A DNA stretch of 64,000 nucleotides, taken from contig OY726559.1 of the NCBI GenBank assembly GCA_963383645.1, forward strand, positions 114,069,277 through 114,133,276, in the 5' to 3' direction. Source of the DNA: Muscardinus avellanarius (lineage: Eukaryota > Chordata > Mammalia > Rodentia > Gliridae). The notes below the pieces were generated by a model. That model ran no database searches and was not told where the DNA came from. It saw nothing but the letters and a program-made list of their open reading frames with translations. Below are positions 1-10,058 of this stretch, piece by piece. The first letter of the stretch is position 1, and every line of letters begins with the position of its first letter. Position numbers and translations under genes: made by a program.

Positions 1-165
1 CCCCAAACCAGTAGTTCTTACAACTTCTAGCTCCAGCCTGAGCAGAAAAACAGACTCTGAGTCCCCAAAGCAACCCGGCGTCCAACCCTGTTGAGACGTG
101 TGCGGTGACCAAGAGCAGAGGTTTGCTTCCCACGCCGCGCGGCTCACGCTGTGCTGCCCCTCCAG
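1..165 (+). other. MUC1: MUC1 intron 1, 3' part
   Basis: This stretch ends in a pyrimidine-rich tract and an AG at 164-165. I place the exon 2 acceptor there because it gives a phase-1 junction, as in human MUC1 exon 1/2. Exon 1 with the signal peptide lies upstream of the window. The reading frame is also open from 105, but the ATG at 105 is taken to be intronic. Confidence 0.6.
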
Positions 166-1774
166 GCCCCGGGAAGAGAACCACCGCGTCAGCCCAGAGC
201 CCCTCGCCCTCAGCCTCCGCTCAGGCCCAGGCGACTTCGACAACAAGCACCGCTGCTGTATCAGACTCGACCTCCAGTGGCCCTACGACCCCGACCAGCA
301 GCCCAGCCTCCTCAGGCTCGGCCTCTACCACGACCCCGACCAGCAGCCCAGCCTCCTCAGGCTCGGCCTCTACCACGACCCCGACCAGCAGCCCAGCCTC
401 CTCAGGCTCGGCCTCTACCACGACCCCGACCAGCAGCCCAGCCTCCTCAGGCTCGGCCTCTACCACGACCCCGACCAGCAGCCCAGCCTCCTCAGGCTCG
501 GCCTCTACCACGACCCCGACCAGCAGCCCAGCCTCCTCAGGCTCGGCCTCTACCACGACCCCGACCAGCAGCCCAGCCTCCTCAGGCTCGGCCTCTACCA
601 CGACCCCGACCAGCAGCCCAGCCTCCTCAGGCTCGGCCTCTACCACGACCCCGACCAGCAGCCCAGCCTCCTCAGGCTCGGCCTCTACCACGACCCCGAC
701 CAGCAGCCCAGCCTCCTCAGGCTCGGCCTCTACCACGACCCCGACCAGCAGCCCAGCCTCCTCAGGCTCGGCCTCTACCACGGCCCCGACCAGCAGCCCA
801 GCCTCCTCAGGCTCGGCCTCTACCACGGCCTCGACCAGCAGCCCAGCCTCCTCAAGCTCGGTCTCTACCACGGCCTCAACGCTGTTAAGCTCGGCCTCCA
901 CCTCAGCCACAACCGGCAGCCCAGCCTCCTCAAGCTCAGCCTCTCCCACGACCCCCACCGGCAGCCCCACACCGTCGCGCTCGGCGCCCACTGCAGCCCA
1001 CAGTAGCACCTCTCCTATGGCTACTACAACCCTGGCTGACCAGGAGACTCAGTCCTCAGCCACCAGCCAGCAAGCTCCCGTTTCCATCTCCCTGAGCAGC
1101 AGTACCGTTGCCAGTAGCACTCACCAGGGCACAGCACCCCCAGCCACCTCCTCCAATCACAGCTCTCCTGCTCCGCAGTCGACTCTTAGGGTTTCCTTCA
1201 TCTTTCTGTCTTTTTACATCACGAACCTCAGCTTTAATTCTTCCCTGGAAGATCCCCACTCCACCTACTATCAAGAGCTGCAGAGGAACATCTCCAGATT
1301 GGTGGGTACCCGCCGTCCGGGGCTCCCCTAAAGCAGCTTTCAGAGCTGTCTGAAGCTTTTCAATCTCCTGAGTTCTTTTCCTCTTCCCCTCCCAGTTTTT
1401 GCAGATTTATAAACAAGACTTTGTGGGCTTCTCTAATATCGTATTCAGGTACGGTTCTGAACTATGTGTGTGCGCGGGGTGTGGGGTGCAGCTGCTGTGA
1501 GCGTGGGGGAGCCCGTGCGCTTGAGGCCGGCTGACATGCTGAGCCGGAGGCTGCGACCTGTGGTTGAACCGCTCACTCCCTATGACCAGGCCAGGATCTG
1601 TGATAGTGGAAGCGATTCTAACCTTCCTGGAGGGGACCACCAATGGCAACAGAGTAGAATCTCAGCTCACTGAGAATAAAGACGAAGCAGCCAAATATAA
1701 CCTGGTCATCTCAAATGTGAAAGGTAAGGCTCTGCCCCGCGGGCTTCCTGGTCTCCCGCCTGCTGCTCGCGGGG

Positions 1775-1831
<57 letters not shown>

Positions 1832-2307
1832 ACAGGGGATGGAATCCAAGAACATTCTATCTATCTCCATGCTACACCCCCAGCCCATTTGCCCATTTTT
1901 TTATTCTGTGTGTGTGTGTGTGTGTGCGTGTGTGTGTGGTACTGGGGTTCCTGGAAGCCCTTCTACCTCCGGGCTACACTCTCAGACCCATTTTTACATT
2001 TTTATTTAGAAACAGGGTCTCCTAAGCCAGCGTGCACGGCTGGCTTCGAACCTGCGCGATCCTCCTGTCTCTGCCTCCCAAGCGCGGGGATTACAAGCGT
2101 GCGCCACCACGCCCGGCCATTTTTTTATTCTTTACATTGAACCCGGGTCTCACTGAGTTGCAGAGGGCCTAAGTAGCTGAGGCTGTCCGCGAACCACGAT
2201 CCTCCCGTCTCAGCCTCCCAAATGCTGGGGTGACAAGCGTGCGCCACCACGCCCAGCTCTCCGTCCACCAATCTTGGGAAACTTCCTTGACTCTTGTTTT
2301 CTTTCTC

Positions 2308-2361
<54 letters not shown>

Positions 2362-4498
2362 TTTCTTTTTTGGTGGTACTGGGGTTCCTGGAAACCTTTC
2401 TACCTCCGGGCTACACTCCCAGACCTATTTTATATTTTTATTTGGAAACAGGGTCTCTTAAACCAGCGAGGCTGGCTTCAAACCTGCACGATCCTCCTGT
2501 CTCTGCCTCCCAAGCACGGGATTACAAGTGTGCGCCACCACACCCGGCTTCTTGCTTTTGTTTTTAGCACGGGAATTGGCATTTCCTGCCCAGTCTGGGT
2601 CTTGGGTACCAGGCTGGGGCATCGCCTTGCTGGTGCTGGTCAGTATCCTGGTTGCCTTGGCCATCTTATACCTCATCGCCTTGGTAAGTGCTCAGTTTCG
2701 ATTCTTCGGCAGATTCTCCTGGTGGAGGGGACCCCATGGCCCACCATAACCCCTCCTATCACCCTAGGCTGTATGTCAATGCCGCCGAAGGAACTATGGG
2801 CACCTGGATATCTTTCCTAGCCGGGATACCTACCATCCCATGAGTGAATACCCTACCTACCACACCCATGGACGCTACGTGCCCCCTGGCAGTACCAGCC
2901 GCAGCCCCTATGAGGAGGTAAGGCTCGTTTACACAGACAGGGGATGGGATCAGAGGTCCTGGCTGAACAGGGGTACCTGAAAATGCAGTTTGTAAGAGGT
3001 GAGCCGTGTAGCCGGGCGTGTGGCACGTCTATATATAATCCCAGGACTTGGGAGGCTGGGATAGGACGGCAGGTTTGAGATCAGCCTATCAGCCTCAGCA
3101 ACTTAGCAAGATCCTGTTTCATACTAAAATATAAAATGGGGCAGCCGGATGTGGTGGCGCACGCTTGTAATCCCAGTACTTGGGAGGCTGAGACAGGAGG
3201 ATCGTGGTTTGCAGACAGCCTCAGCAACTTAGTGAGGCCCTCTGCAACTCAGTGAGACTGTTTCAAAATAAAGAATAAAAGCCAGGCGTGGTGGCCCATG
3301 CTTGTGATCCTAGCATTTAGGAGGCTGAGACAGGAGGATCGCGTAGGTACGAAGCCAGCCTCAGCTACTTAGTGAGGCTCTCAGCAACGCAGTGAGACCC
3401 TGTTTCCAAATAAAGAATAAAAATTAGGGCTGTGTGTATAGCTCGGAGGTAGAATGCCCCTGGGCTCCATTCCCAGTACCGAAAAAAGAAAGGGGACCTC
3501 TGGAGGGAGCGCCCTACTCCCAGCACTCCCCAAAGCGAGCTGCCTGCCTGTCTGCGTTCCTTCACCGCTGGCTGAACTGGCATGGGGTGGTGCTGAGAGG
3601 ATGCCCAGAGGCAACATGGGCGGGGCACTGTGCCAGGGGAGCCTTCCTGCAGAGGGGCAAGAGTGCACTGGGCCCCGCTGGCCTTCCGGGAGTAGGCTGA
3701 GAAAGGCCGAGTGGGGTGCTGGGGTGGAGAGGAAGAAGTCTTCCCAGCCGGCCAGGTGGGTGGTGTGAAGTCAGGGCCCTCCTCCCTCTTCCCTCTCCTG
3801 GACAACTTTCTCTACCAGGACCTAGTAAATGATTACTGACTACTGCAGCCACCTGAGCCTGAAAGCCATTCAGGTTTTGGGAGGAGACAAGCGTTCCCTT
3901 CTCATGCCCCCATTTTCCTCCTCCTAGGAATCTCTCTATCCCCCCCCCCCACACACACAGCCTTTGGGCTGGAGGGAAAGGCTGCTGCTTGGCACGGGCA
4001 GGGGCAGAGGGGGGTGGGGGAAGGGGGGCCATAGGAGGAGTGTCCTGTTTACAGTCACCTGGCTGCTGGTGGGGCCGCAGGTGCGCTCTCCAAATTAACC
4101 CCTTGAGAGCCTGGCGCGATGGCGCACGCTTGTAATCCCAGCATTCGGGAGGCGGAGGCAGGAGGATTGCGGTTCACAGACAACCTCAGCTACCACTTAG
4201 TGAGGCCCTTTGCAACTCAGTGAGACCCTGTTTCCAAATAAAGAATCAAAACTAGGGCTGGGGGTGCAGCTCAGAGGTAGATTGCCCCTGGATTCCATTC
4301 CCAGTACCGCAAAAGAAAAAAAAAAAATTAACTCCTTGAAAACCAGTCAGGCCCCTGGACCTGTTTCCAGCCAAGGTGGGTGCGTTTGCCCCTCACCCCA
4401 ATAAGTCCTTTTCCCTTCACCAGGTTTCTGCCGGCAATGGCGGAGGCAGCCTCTCCTACACGAACCCGGCGGTGGCAGCCACCTCTGCCAACTTGTAG
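166..4498 (+). CDS. MUC1: MUC1 membrane mucin, exons 2-7 (5' partial)
   Basis: Coding exons are 166-1301, 1396-1448, 1590-1723, 2568-2683, 2768-2917 and 4424-4498, with all boundaries at GT/AG; about 554 residues lie in the window. The gene encodes a cell-surface O-glycosylated mucin of epithelia. Visible in order: a Ser/Thr-rich domain with the VNTR, a SEA domain starting near nt 1190 and running through exon 4, a transmembrane segment in exon 5 ([20 protein letters not shown]), and a 70-residue-class cytoplasmic tail in exons 5-7. The SEA self-cleavage motif is GSVIV (human GSVVV). The tail keeps CQC (palmitoylation), RRRNYG, YHPM, SPYEEV and YTNP, the known Src/PI3K/GRB2 contact motifs; human STDRSPYEKV reads [10 protein letters not shown] here. 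It ends AATSANL. Introns 4 and 6 carry SINEs. Identity is certain from the SEA domain and tail. The VNTR itself is unlike the human or mouse unit. Confidence 0.96.
286..885 (+). repeat. MUC1: MUC1 coding VNTR, 45-bp (15-aa) unit
   Basis: The period is exactly 45 bp. Ten units from 301 to 750 are identical to the base. The units at 751, 796 and 841 carry progressively more changes, and degenerate copies continue to about 950. In the MUC1 frame the unit reads [15 protein letters not shown], with 10 of 15 residues Ser or Thr and no Asp or Arg. Because 45 is a multiple of three and the unit has no stop in any + frame, all three forward frames are open across the array. The human unit is 20 residues and carries the PDTRP epitope, which is absent here. 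Confidence 0.97.
1775..1828. repeat. (CT)n microsatellite
   Basis: A pure CT dinucleotide run of about 50 bp, adjoining the SINE tail on its + strand left side. Confidence 0.9.
1829..2257 (-). repeat. Composite SINE: type C inside type A (MUC1 intron 4)
   Basis: SINE types used in this annotation: A is a 7SL-like left part plus a deleted-ID right part containing GGGTTCCATCCCCAG, with a linker near AATAAAGAATAAAAAATAG. B has a right part containing GGTCTGGGAGTGTAGC and ends ...CCACCCCCAGTACCAC. C is like B but has a shortened left part with an inverted repeat and a tail reading GGGCTTCCAGGAACCCCAG. Here a type C copy (about 1940-2118) interrupts the linker of a type A copy. A TG run at 1906-1938 adds to the split. 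Confidence 0.8.
2300..2370. repeat. (CTTT)n microsatellite
   Basis: A tetranucleotide run directly before an antisense SINE. It is probably the degenerated A-tail of that SINE. Confidence 0.85.
2370..2549 (-). repeat. Type C SINE abutting MUC1 exon 5
   Basis: An antisense type C copy ends about 18 bp before the exon 5 acceptor, whose tract reads TTGCTTTTGTTTTTAG. The branch point and part of the polypyrimidine region may therefore derive from the SINE. Confidence 0.85.
3011..3490 (+). repeat. Tandem and nested SINEs, MUC1 intron 6
   Basis: Three sense left parts start near 3011, 3143 and 3281, with a single complete ID part at the end (about 3425-3480). The second and third copies appear inserted into the A-rich linker of the first. 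Confidence 0.85.
4106..4327 (+). repeat. Type A SINE, MUC1 intron 6
   Basis: A full-length sense copy with an A-rich tail, ending about 95 bp before MUC1 exon 7. Confidence 0.9.
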
Positions 4499-4770
4499 GG
4501 ACAGGTCGCGTGCCTGTCTCTGCCTCAGGTTCTGCACTGCCAGAGCCCCCTCCGCTCTGACCTGGGCTGGTGAGCTGGGAATTGGAGTGGGCCGACCACA
4601 GCCTCCCTCAGAACTTCTACCAAGCCCAGAGCCATCTTAGTCTGGAATCCCTGCCCAATCCTGGGGGATATATCTGGGGGCAGCCATGGCTCCCTGGAGG
4701 ACTGGCCTAGAAATTATGGAGATGGGGGGGTGGGAACTCAAACATGGACGAATAAAATGTGGCCTCCTGT
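4499..4770 (+). other. MUC1: MUC1 3' UTR with poly(A) signal
   Basis: The sequence after the stop contains AATAAA at 4751-4756, giving a 3' UTR of about 270 bp. An old antisense SINE starts some 40 bp further on. Confidence 0.85.
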
Positions 4771-4795
4771 CACCCCAACTTATGGCCTCTTCTTT

Positions 4796-4986
4796 TCTTT
4801 TTAGTGATACTAGAGATTGAACCCAGCAGAGGCATCCTATCTCTGAGCTATGCCGCACAGGCCTATTTCATTCTTATTTCAAAACAGTGTCTCACTAAGT
4901 TGTCCAGGGCCGACCTCAAAAGTGGGATCCTTTCGTCTCAGCCTCCCAAGCACTGGGATCGCAGGTGCGTGCCACCACGCCCCGGT
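4796..4986 (-). repeat. Old type A SINE just after the MUC1 poly(A) signal
   Basis: A diverged antisense copy, recognised by TGATACTAGAGATTGAACCC at its start and GTGCGTGCCACCACGCCCCG at its end. Confidence 0.8.
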
Positions 4987-5840
4987 GAACTTGTGGTCTT
5001 TCCATCTGTGGCCAGTAGACAGGAGGGTGGTCAGAATGTCTCTGTGAAGGGGTCAGGAAAGAACCTTGGCCGGAAGGGAACCAGGGAAAGAGGGAGGTTT
5101 CGCTGAGCAGATGTGGGGAAGAGGTGACGCTGGGGTGCAGCGTGACCCGTGGGAGGACTCAGGAGTCACCTCTCCCCCATCACTACTGGCACAGGAGGAA
5201 GGAGGAAACGAAACGGAGGCAGCCGGGCTCAGGCGGACGGGCTCCTGGGCTCCTCCTGCAGCTATGGGGCCCTTTACCTGAGTTTCGCTCCAGCCCAACC
5301 CTCTTCTCTCTTGCTGGCAGCTGGCACCGAGCCCCCAGGCGACTCTATTCTTAGCTGTCCGGGTGTAAAGTAAATCCTTGGGCAACTGATAACAGCCACA
5401 GAGTCAACACCTCTTTGATAAGTGGGGGCTCTAGGTTGGATCTAGGCTTTGGCGCCAGGCCCATTCTGTCCCCTCCGGGCCCTGCCGCCCCACCCGCCGC
5501 TGCCTCTGGGGTGGGATTCCTGGCACCTTGAGCATGGGGAAGTTGTTCTGGTTCCCTGATCCCGGAGTCCTCAAACACTGCCCTCCACGGTCAGTCCAGA
5601 GAGCCTGAAGGGAGCAGCCCGAGAGCTGCGCCCCCTGGTGGCCAGGGCTGGGGCCCGGTGCAGGTGTGGCGGGAGGCTGGGAACACCTGGCTTGGGGACC
5701 TCCTGGCCTCAGGCGCCAGATCTACCCGGCACCTCCCGCCCTGACCAAGAGCAGGGCGCCCTGGAACGCTTCCACCCAAGCGCCACTGCACAGAAACAAA
5801 GACAGGCGGTCACGCTCGGGGAAGGCAGAAATGTGCCTGG
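4987..5840. other. MUC1-TRIM46 convergent intergenic spacer
   Basis: This interval separates the two convergent 3' ends. It is moderately GC-rich and repeat-poor. I see no exon, RNA gene or recognised repeat in it. Confidence 0.6.
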
Positions 5841-5848
5841 CGTCACAG

Positions 5849-5854
5849 TTTATT
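5849..5854 (-). terminator. TRIM46: TRIM46 poly(A) signal
   Basis: The - strand reads AATAAA in the context AACAATAAACTGTG. It implies a 3' UTR of about 680 bp downstream of the stop at 6530. Confidence 0.8.
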
Positions 5855-6529
5855 GTTTATAAACCATGAAGCTTACAGCTGTTCCTGGGCACAGGCCTCG
5901 TGGTGCTCACTGCGGGGCGGGGTCGGCCGTGCAGCAGACAGCACCGGAGGCCTGGCCCGGCCCAGCGGGGACCTGCAGCCTGGGCTGGGTCCCCAAGGGA
6001 GACTTGGCACATTGGCATGGGTGCGGGACAGATAAAGCATGCAAGAGAAAGGACACGAGGGGCATGCGGCTGGGGGGGGGCAAGGGGACCCTAATAAATA
6101 AATAAATCAGGACAGGGTCCCCTCCCCCTCGAGGGCTAGGGAGGCCAGGCCTGCCTGCTCCAAGGCCGTAGTTGGGCATCCACTGGGCAGGGAGCTGGCC
6201 GAGGCAGAGGGCAGGGCTGGGGATCATGCCCAGCACCTGGGGGCCCTCCCTCCCATCAGCCTTGGCACAGGACAGAGATGAAGAAGGGGGCTCTCTCCAT
6301 GATTTGGGTAAAATGCCAAGGACGGGCATGAGGCAGAGACTTGGTGGGCACAGGTGAGCAGGGGAGGCCCTGTGGTCAAGACAAAGCCCAGGAAAGACAC
6401 AGACAGAGGGGAAGGGACAGGCCCAGCTTGCGGGGGAGCGGTCTGCCTAGGGATCAACCCGGCCGGGAGGTTTGGGGGACTAGGGCTCAGTGACAGATAC
6501 CCCAGGTCTAGAAGAGGGTGCTGAGCGGC

Positions 6530-9500
6530 TCAGTCCAGCTTGGCGAAACCCCCAATGGTGACTTTCCGCTCAGACTTGGTGCCCACGGGCTCCTGGAGCT
6601 GGACGGCGCCACCCCCAATAAAGCAGAAGGCCGGGCACACAGGCCCGGAGCAGTCCAGCGGGCACTCGAGGAGCCCACGGAAGGACACAGCATCCAGGAA
6701 GGAAACGCGGCCCCGCTCGTAGTCCAAGCAGATGCCCAGGCGGGGCGGCAGGGGCACCGTGCAGCCGGCCGCCGGGCCATCCCGCCCGGTCAGCCCCGCA
6801 TTGGCGTTGGCCCCGGACCCCAGCAGAATCTTGCCCATGCCGATGGTAAGGAAAGCAAAGGGTGGCGATGCCTCCACGGTGGCGTCCTCGGCTCCGCTGT
6901 CGTGGCCACTGTCTGGGTCGTACCTGCAGGAGTGGGCGTTGCGTAGGAGGAAGGATGCTGGGGTGGTAGAGTTATGGGGGTGGGGGCAGGGGGCTGAGAT
7001 GTTGGAAGGATGGAATGTTGAGGCAGGGAGGGGTGGAACGGATTAATTTGGGGTATTGAGGACACGGTGCTGAAGAGGCAGGCTGGCGAGGGGGTTGGGG
7101 GATCGGTTTGATGGGAAAAGGCGGTACTGAAAGGAAAGCCCATCAGTAAGAGAGATCCTGGGAAAAGTGGTGCCAAGGACCCTGAAGTACTGTGATGCTG
7201 ATGGAGACCAGAAGGCCATGTGGAAATAGTACTGGAAAGAGGGTTTGGGGAGTCAGGAAGAATGAGGGCTTAGTAGCCGGGCGTGGTGGTGCACGCTAGT
7301 AAGCCCAGCATTCGGGAGGCTGACAGGAGGATGGTAGGTTCAAGGCCAGCCTCAGTAACTTAGCAAAACCCTGTTTCAAACTGAAAAAAAAAAAAAAAAG
7401 GACTAAAGGTATAGCTCAAAGGCAAAATGCCCCTGGGATCCAGGCGTGGTAATCCTAGTACTTGGGAGGCTGAGACAGGAGGATTCGGGTTCGCAACCAG
7501 CTTCAGCTACTTAGTGAGACCCTATTTCAAAATAAAGACTAAAAAATTGGGCTGAGGGTATAGCTTGGAGGTAGAATGCTCGTGGGTTCCATCCCCAGTA
7601 CCGCAAAGAAGAAAAATAAAGAGAAAAAAAGAGCCAGGCGTGGTGGTGCACGCTTGTAATCCCAGTATTTGGGAGGCCGAGATGGATCACAGACAGCCTC
7701 AGCTACTTAGTGAGGCCCTTTGCAACTCAGTGAGACCCTGTTTCCAAAAAAAGAATAAAAAATAAGGCAGGGGGTGTAGTTCAGAGGTAGAATATCCCTG
7801 GGTTCCATCCCTAAAAAAAAAAAGGACGTGGGGGCCAGGGGCAGCAGTAGAGGCAGGTTGTTTAAGGGAAGAATTTGGGTTGTTGAGAAAAGATGTGGGT
7901 AAAGGAGGTCTCGGAGAGAAAAAGGTTCATGGAGAAAGGAATTTGGAAGCGGGGTGCTAGGGAGGAGTGAGGCTGGAGGGGAGATGTCCCGATCCTGAGT
8001 GGCAGATGGAAGTGGCAGTAGATCCCTCTGTCAGCTGCTCCCAACCACACTCTGTTCCGGATACTTCCTCCTCAGCGTGCCCAACCTGACCCCAGAAGTC
8101 TGCGTCCCCTTGCACCCCGGCTCCGCCCCTGCTCCCCATCCCCATCCCTTCCAGAGGAGCCTGACCTGGGGCTGATGACATCCGGAGCACCCTGGAAGCT
8201 CTCCTGAAGCTTGCTTTCCAGCCCGACGCCCACCTTGACCAAATACGAGGCGGGGTCTACGGCGCAGGCCCAGTAGCTGCGGCCCTGGGTCACAGCCACG
8301 TCGCCCAGGACGACGTCCACACTCAGGTGGCAGCCGGTCAGCAGCCGGTCAGCAGCCAGCAGCAGGGGCAGCCCCGGGACGCTGCGCACGGCGCGCTGGT
8401 CCTTGCTGATGGCCAGGCGCTCCCGGCTGGCACCCCAGCGGCCGTCCAGGAAGAAGTGCAGGACTGGAGGTGACAGGAGGGAGGAGACGGAAGGATTCAG
8501 AGATAAACACAGGCACTGGCAACTGAGGTGTTAGCACCAGACACTGGGGCTTTCTTTCTTTCTTTCTCTCTTTCTTTCTTTTTCTACCTCTGGGCTACAT
8601 CCTCAGCCCTATTTTTTATGCTTTATTCTATTTTATTTTTGGTGGTGCTGGGGGTGGAACCCAGAGGCTTTCTACCTCCGGGCTATACTCCCAGACCTTT
8701 TTTTTTATATTTTATTTGGAAACAGGGTCTCACTAAGTTGCGGAGAGCCTCACTAAGTAGCTGAGGCTGGCTTTGAACCCGTGCGATCCTCCTGTCTCAG
8801 CCTCCCAAGTGCGGGGATTACAAGCGTGCGCCACCACGCCCGGCTTATGCTTTATTTTGAAACAGGGTCTCACTGAGTTGCAGAGAGCCTCACTAAGTAG
8901 CTTTCTTTTTTTTTTTTTTCTGAGCTCAGCCCTATTTTGTGTGTGTGGTACTGGGGATGGAACCCAGGGTTTTTCTACCTCCAGGCTATACTCTCAGACC
9001 TTATTTTATATTTTATTTGGAAACAGAGTCTCACTAAGTTGCTGAGAACCTCACTAAGTAGCCGAGGCTGGCTTCGAACCAGTGGGATCCTCTTGTCTCA
9101 ACCTCCCAATTCCTGGGATAACAAGTGTGTGCCACCACGACCGGCCCAGCCCTCTTTTTTATTCTTTTTTTTTTTTTTTGCGGTACTGGGGATAGAACTC
9201 AGGGGCATTCTACCTCTGAGCTACAGCCTCAGCCCTATTTTTTATTCTTTTTTTTTTTTGGTGGTACTGGGGTTCCTGGAAGCCCTTCTACCTCTGGGAT
9301 ACACTCCCACGGGCTACACTCCCAGACCTATTTTTTTAACTTTTTTATGTGGAAAAAGGGTCTCTTAAGCCAGCGAGGCTGACTCCGAACCAGCGCGATC
9401 CTCCTGTCTCTGCCTCCCAAGCACAGGGATTACAAGCGTGCACCACCACGCCCGGCTCTATTTTTTATGCTTTACATTGAAACAGGGTCTCACTGAGTTG

Positions 9501-10007
9501 CAGAGGGCCTCACTAAGTAGCTGAGGCTGTCTGCGAACCATGATCCTCCTGTCTCAGCCTCCCAAATGCTGTGATTATAAGCATGTGCCACCACATCCAG
9601 CTCTTTTTTTTTTTTTTTTTTTTGAAACAGGGTCTGGCTAGGTTATCACAGTCTTCCTAAATTGCTGAAGCTGGCCTCAAACCTGGACCCTCCTATCTCA
9701 GGCCCCCAAATAATGGGCGGCTGATATCATCACCTCAGCTTCTGCTTTGTTTTTACCTACAGCATCTCACAACAGTTGAAATCTCACTGTGAAGCATTAT
9801 TATTTATTATTCCTGTAGAAGAGGACTCAGATTCAGAGAGGGTGAAAAACTAGACCAAAAACGTAGTTAGATAAAGTGTCAGAGCTGGGATTTGAACCCA
9901 GCTGCCTGGCTCCAGAGTTGAGTAAGCGTAGCTCGCTCTGTGTGTGGAGGGGACGAGGGACCGAGCCCGGGGCTCTCTACCACTGAGCTACACGCTATAC
10001 CCTCAGC

Positions 10008-10058
<51 letters not shown>

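Noticed and set aside
286..885. CRISPR-like array
   Set aside because: The repeats are contiguous without spacers and lie in a mammalian mucin exon.
98..1006. Long open frame with [15 protein letters not shown] repeats
   Set aside because: It is the MUC1 VNTR read in a wrong frame; it has no SEA domain continuation.
221..1009. 262-aa - strand frame over the MUC1 VNTR ([15 protein letters not shown] repeats)
   Set aside because: It results from the stop-free 45-bp unit. The conserved product is on + in the frame leading into SEA.
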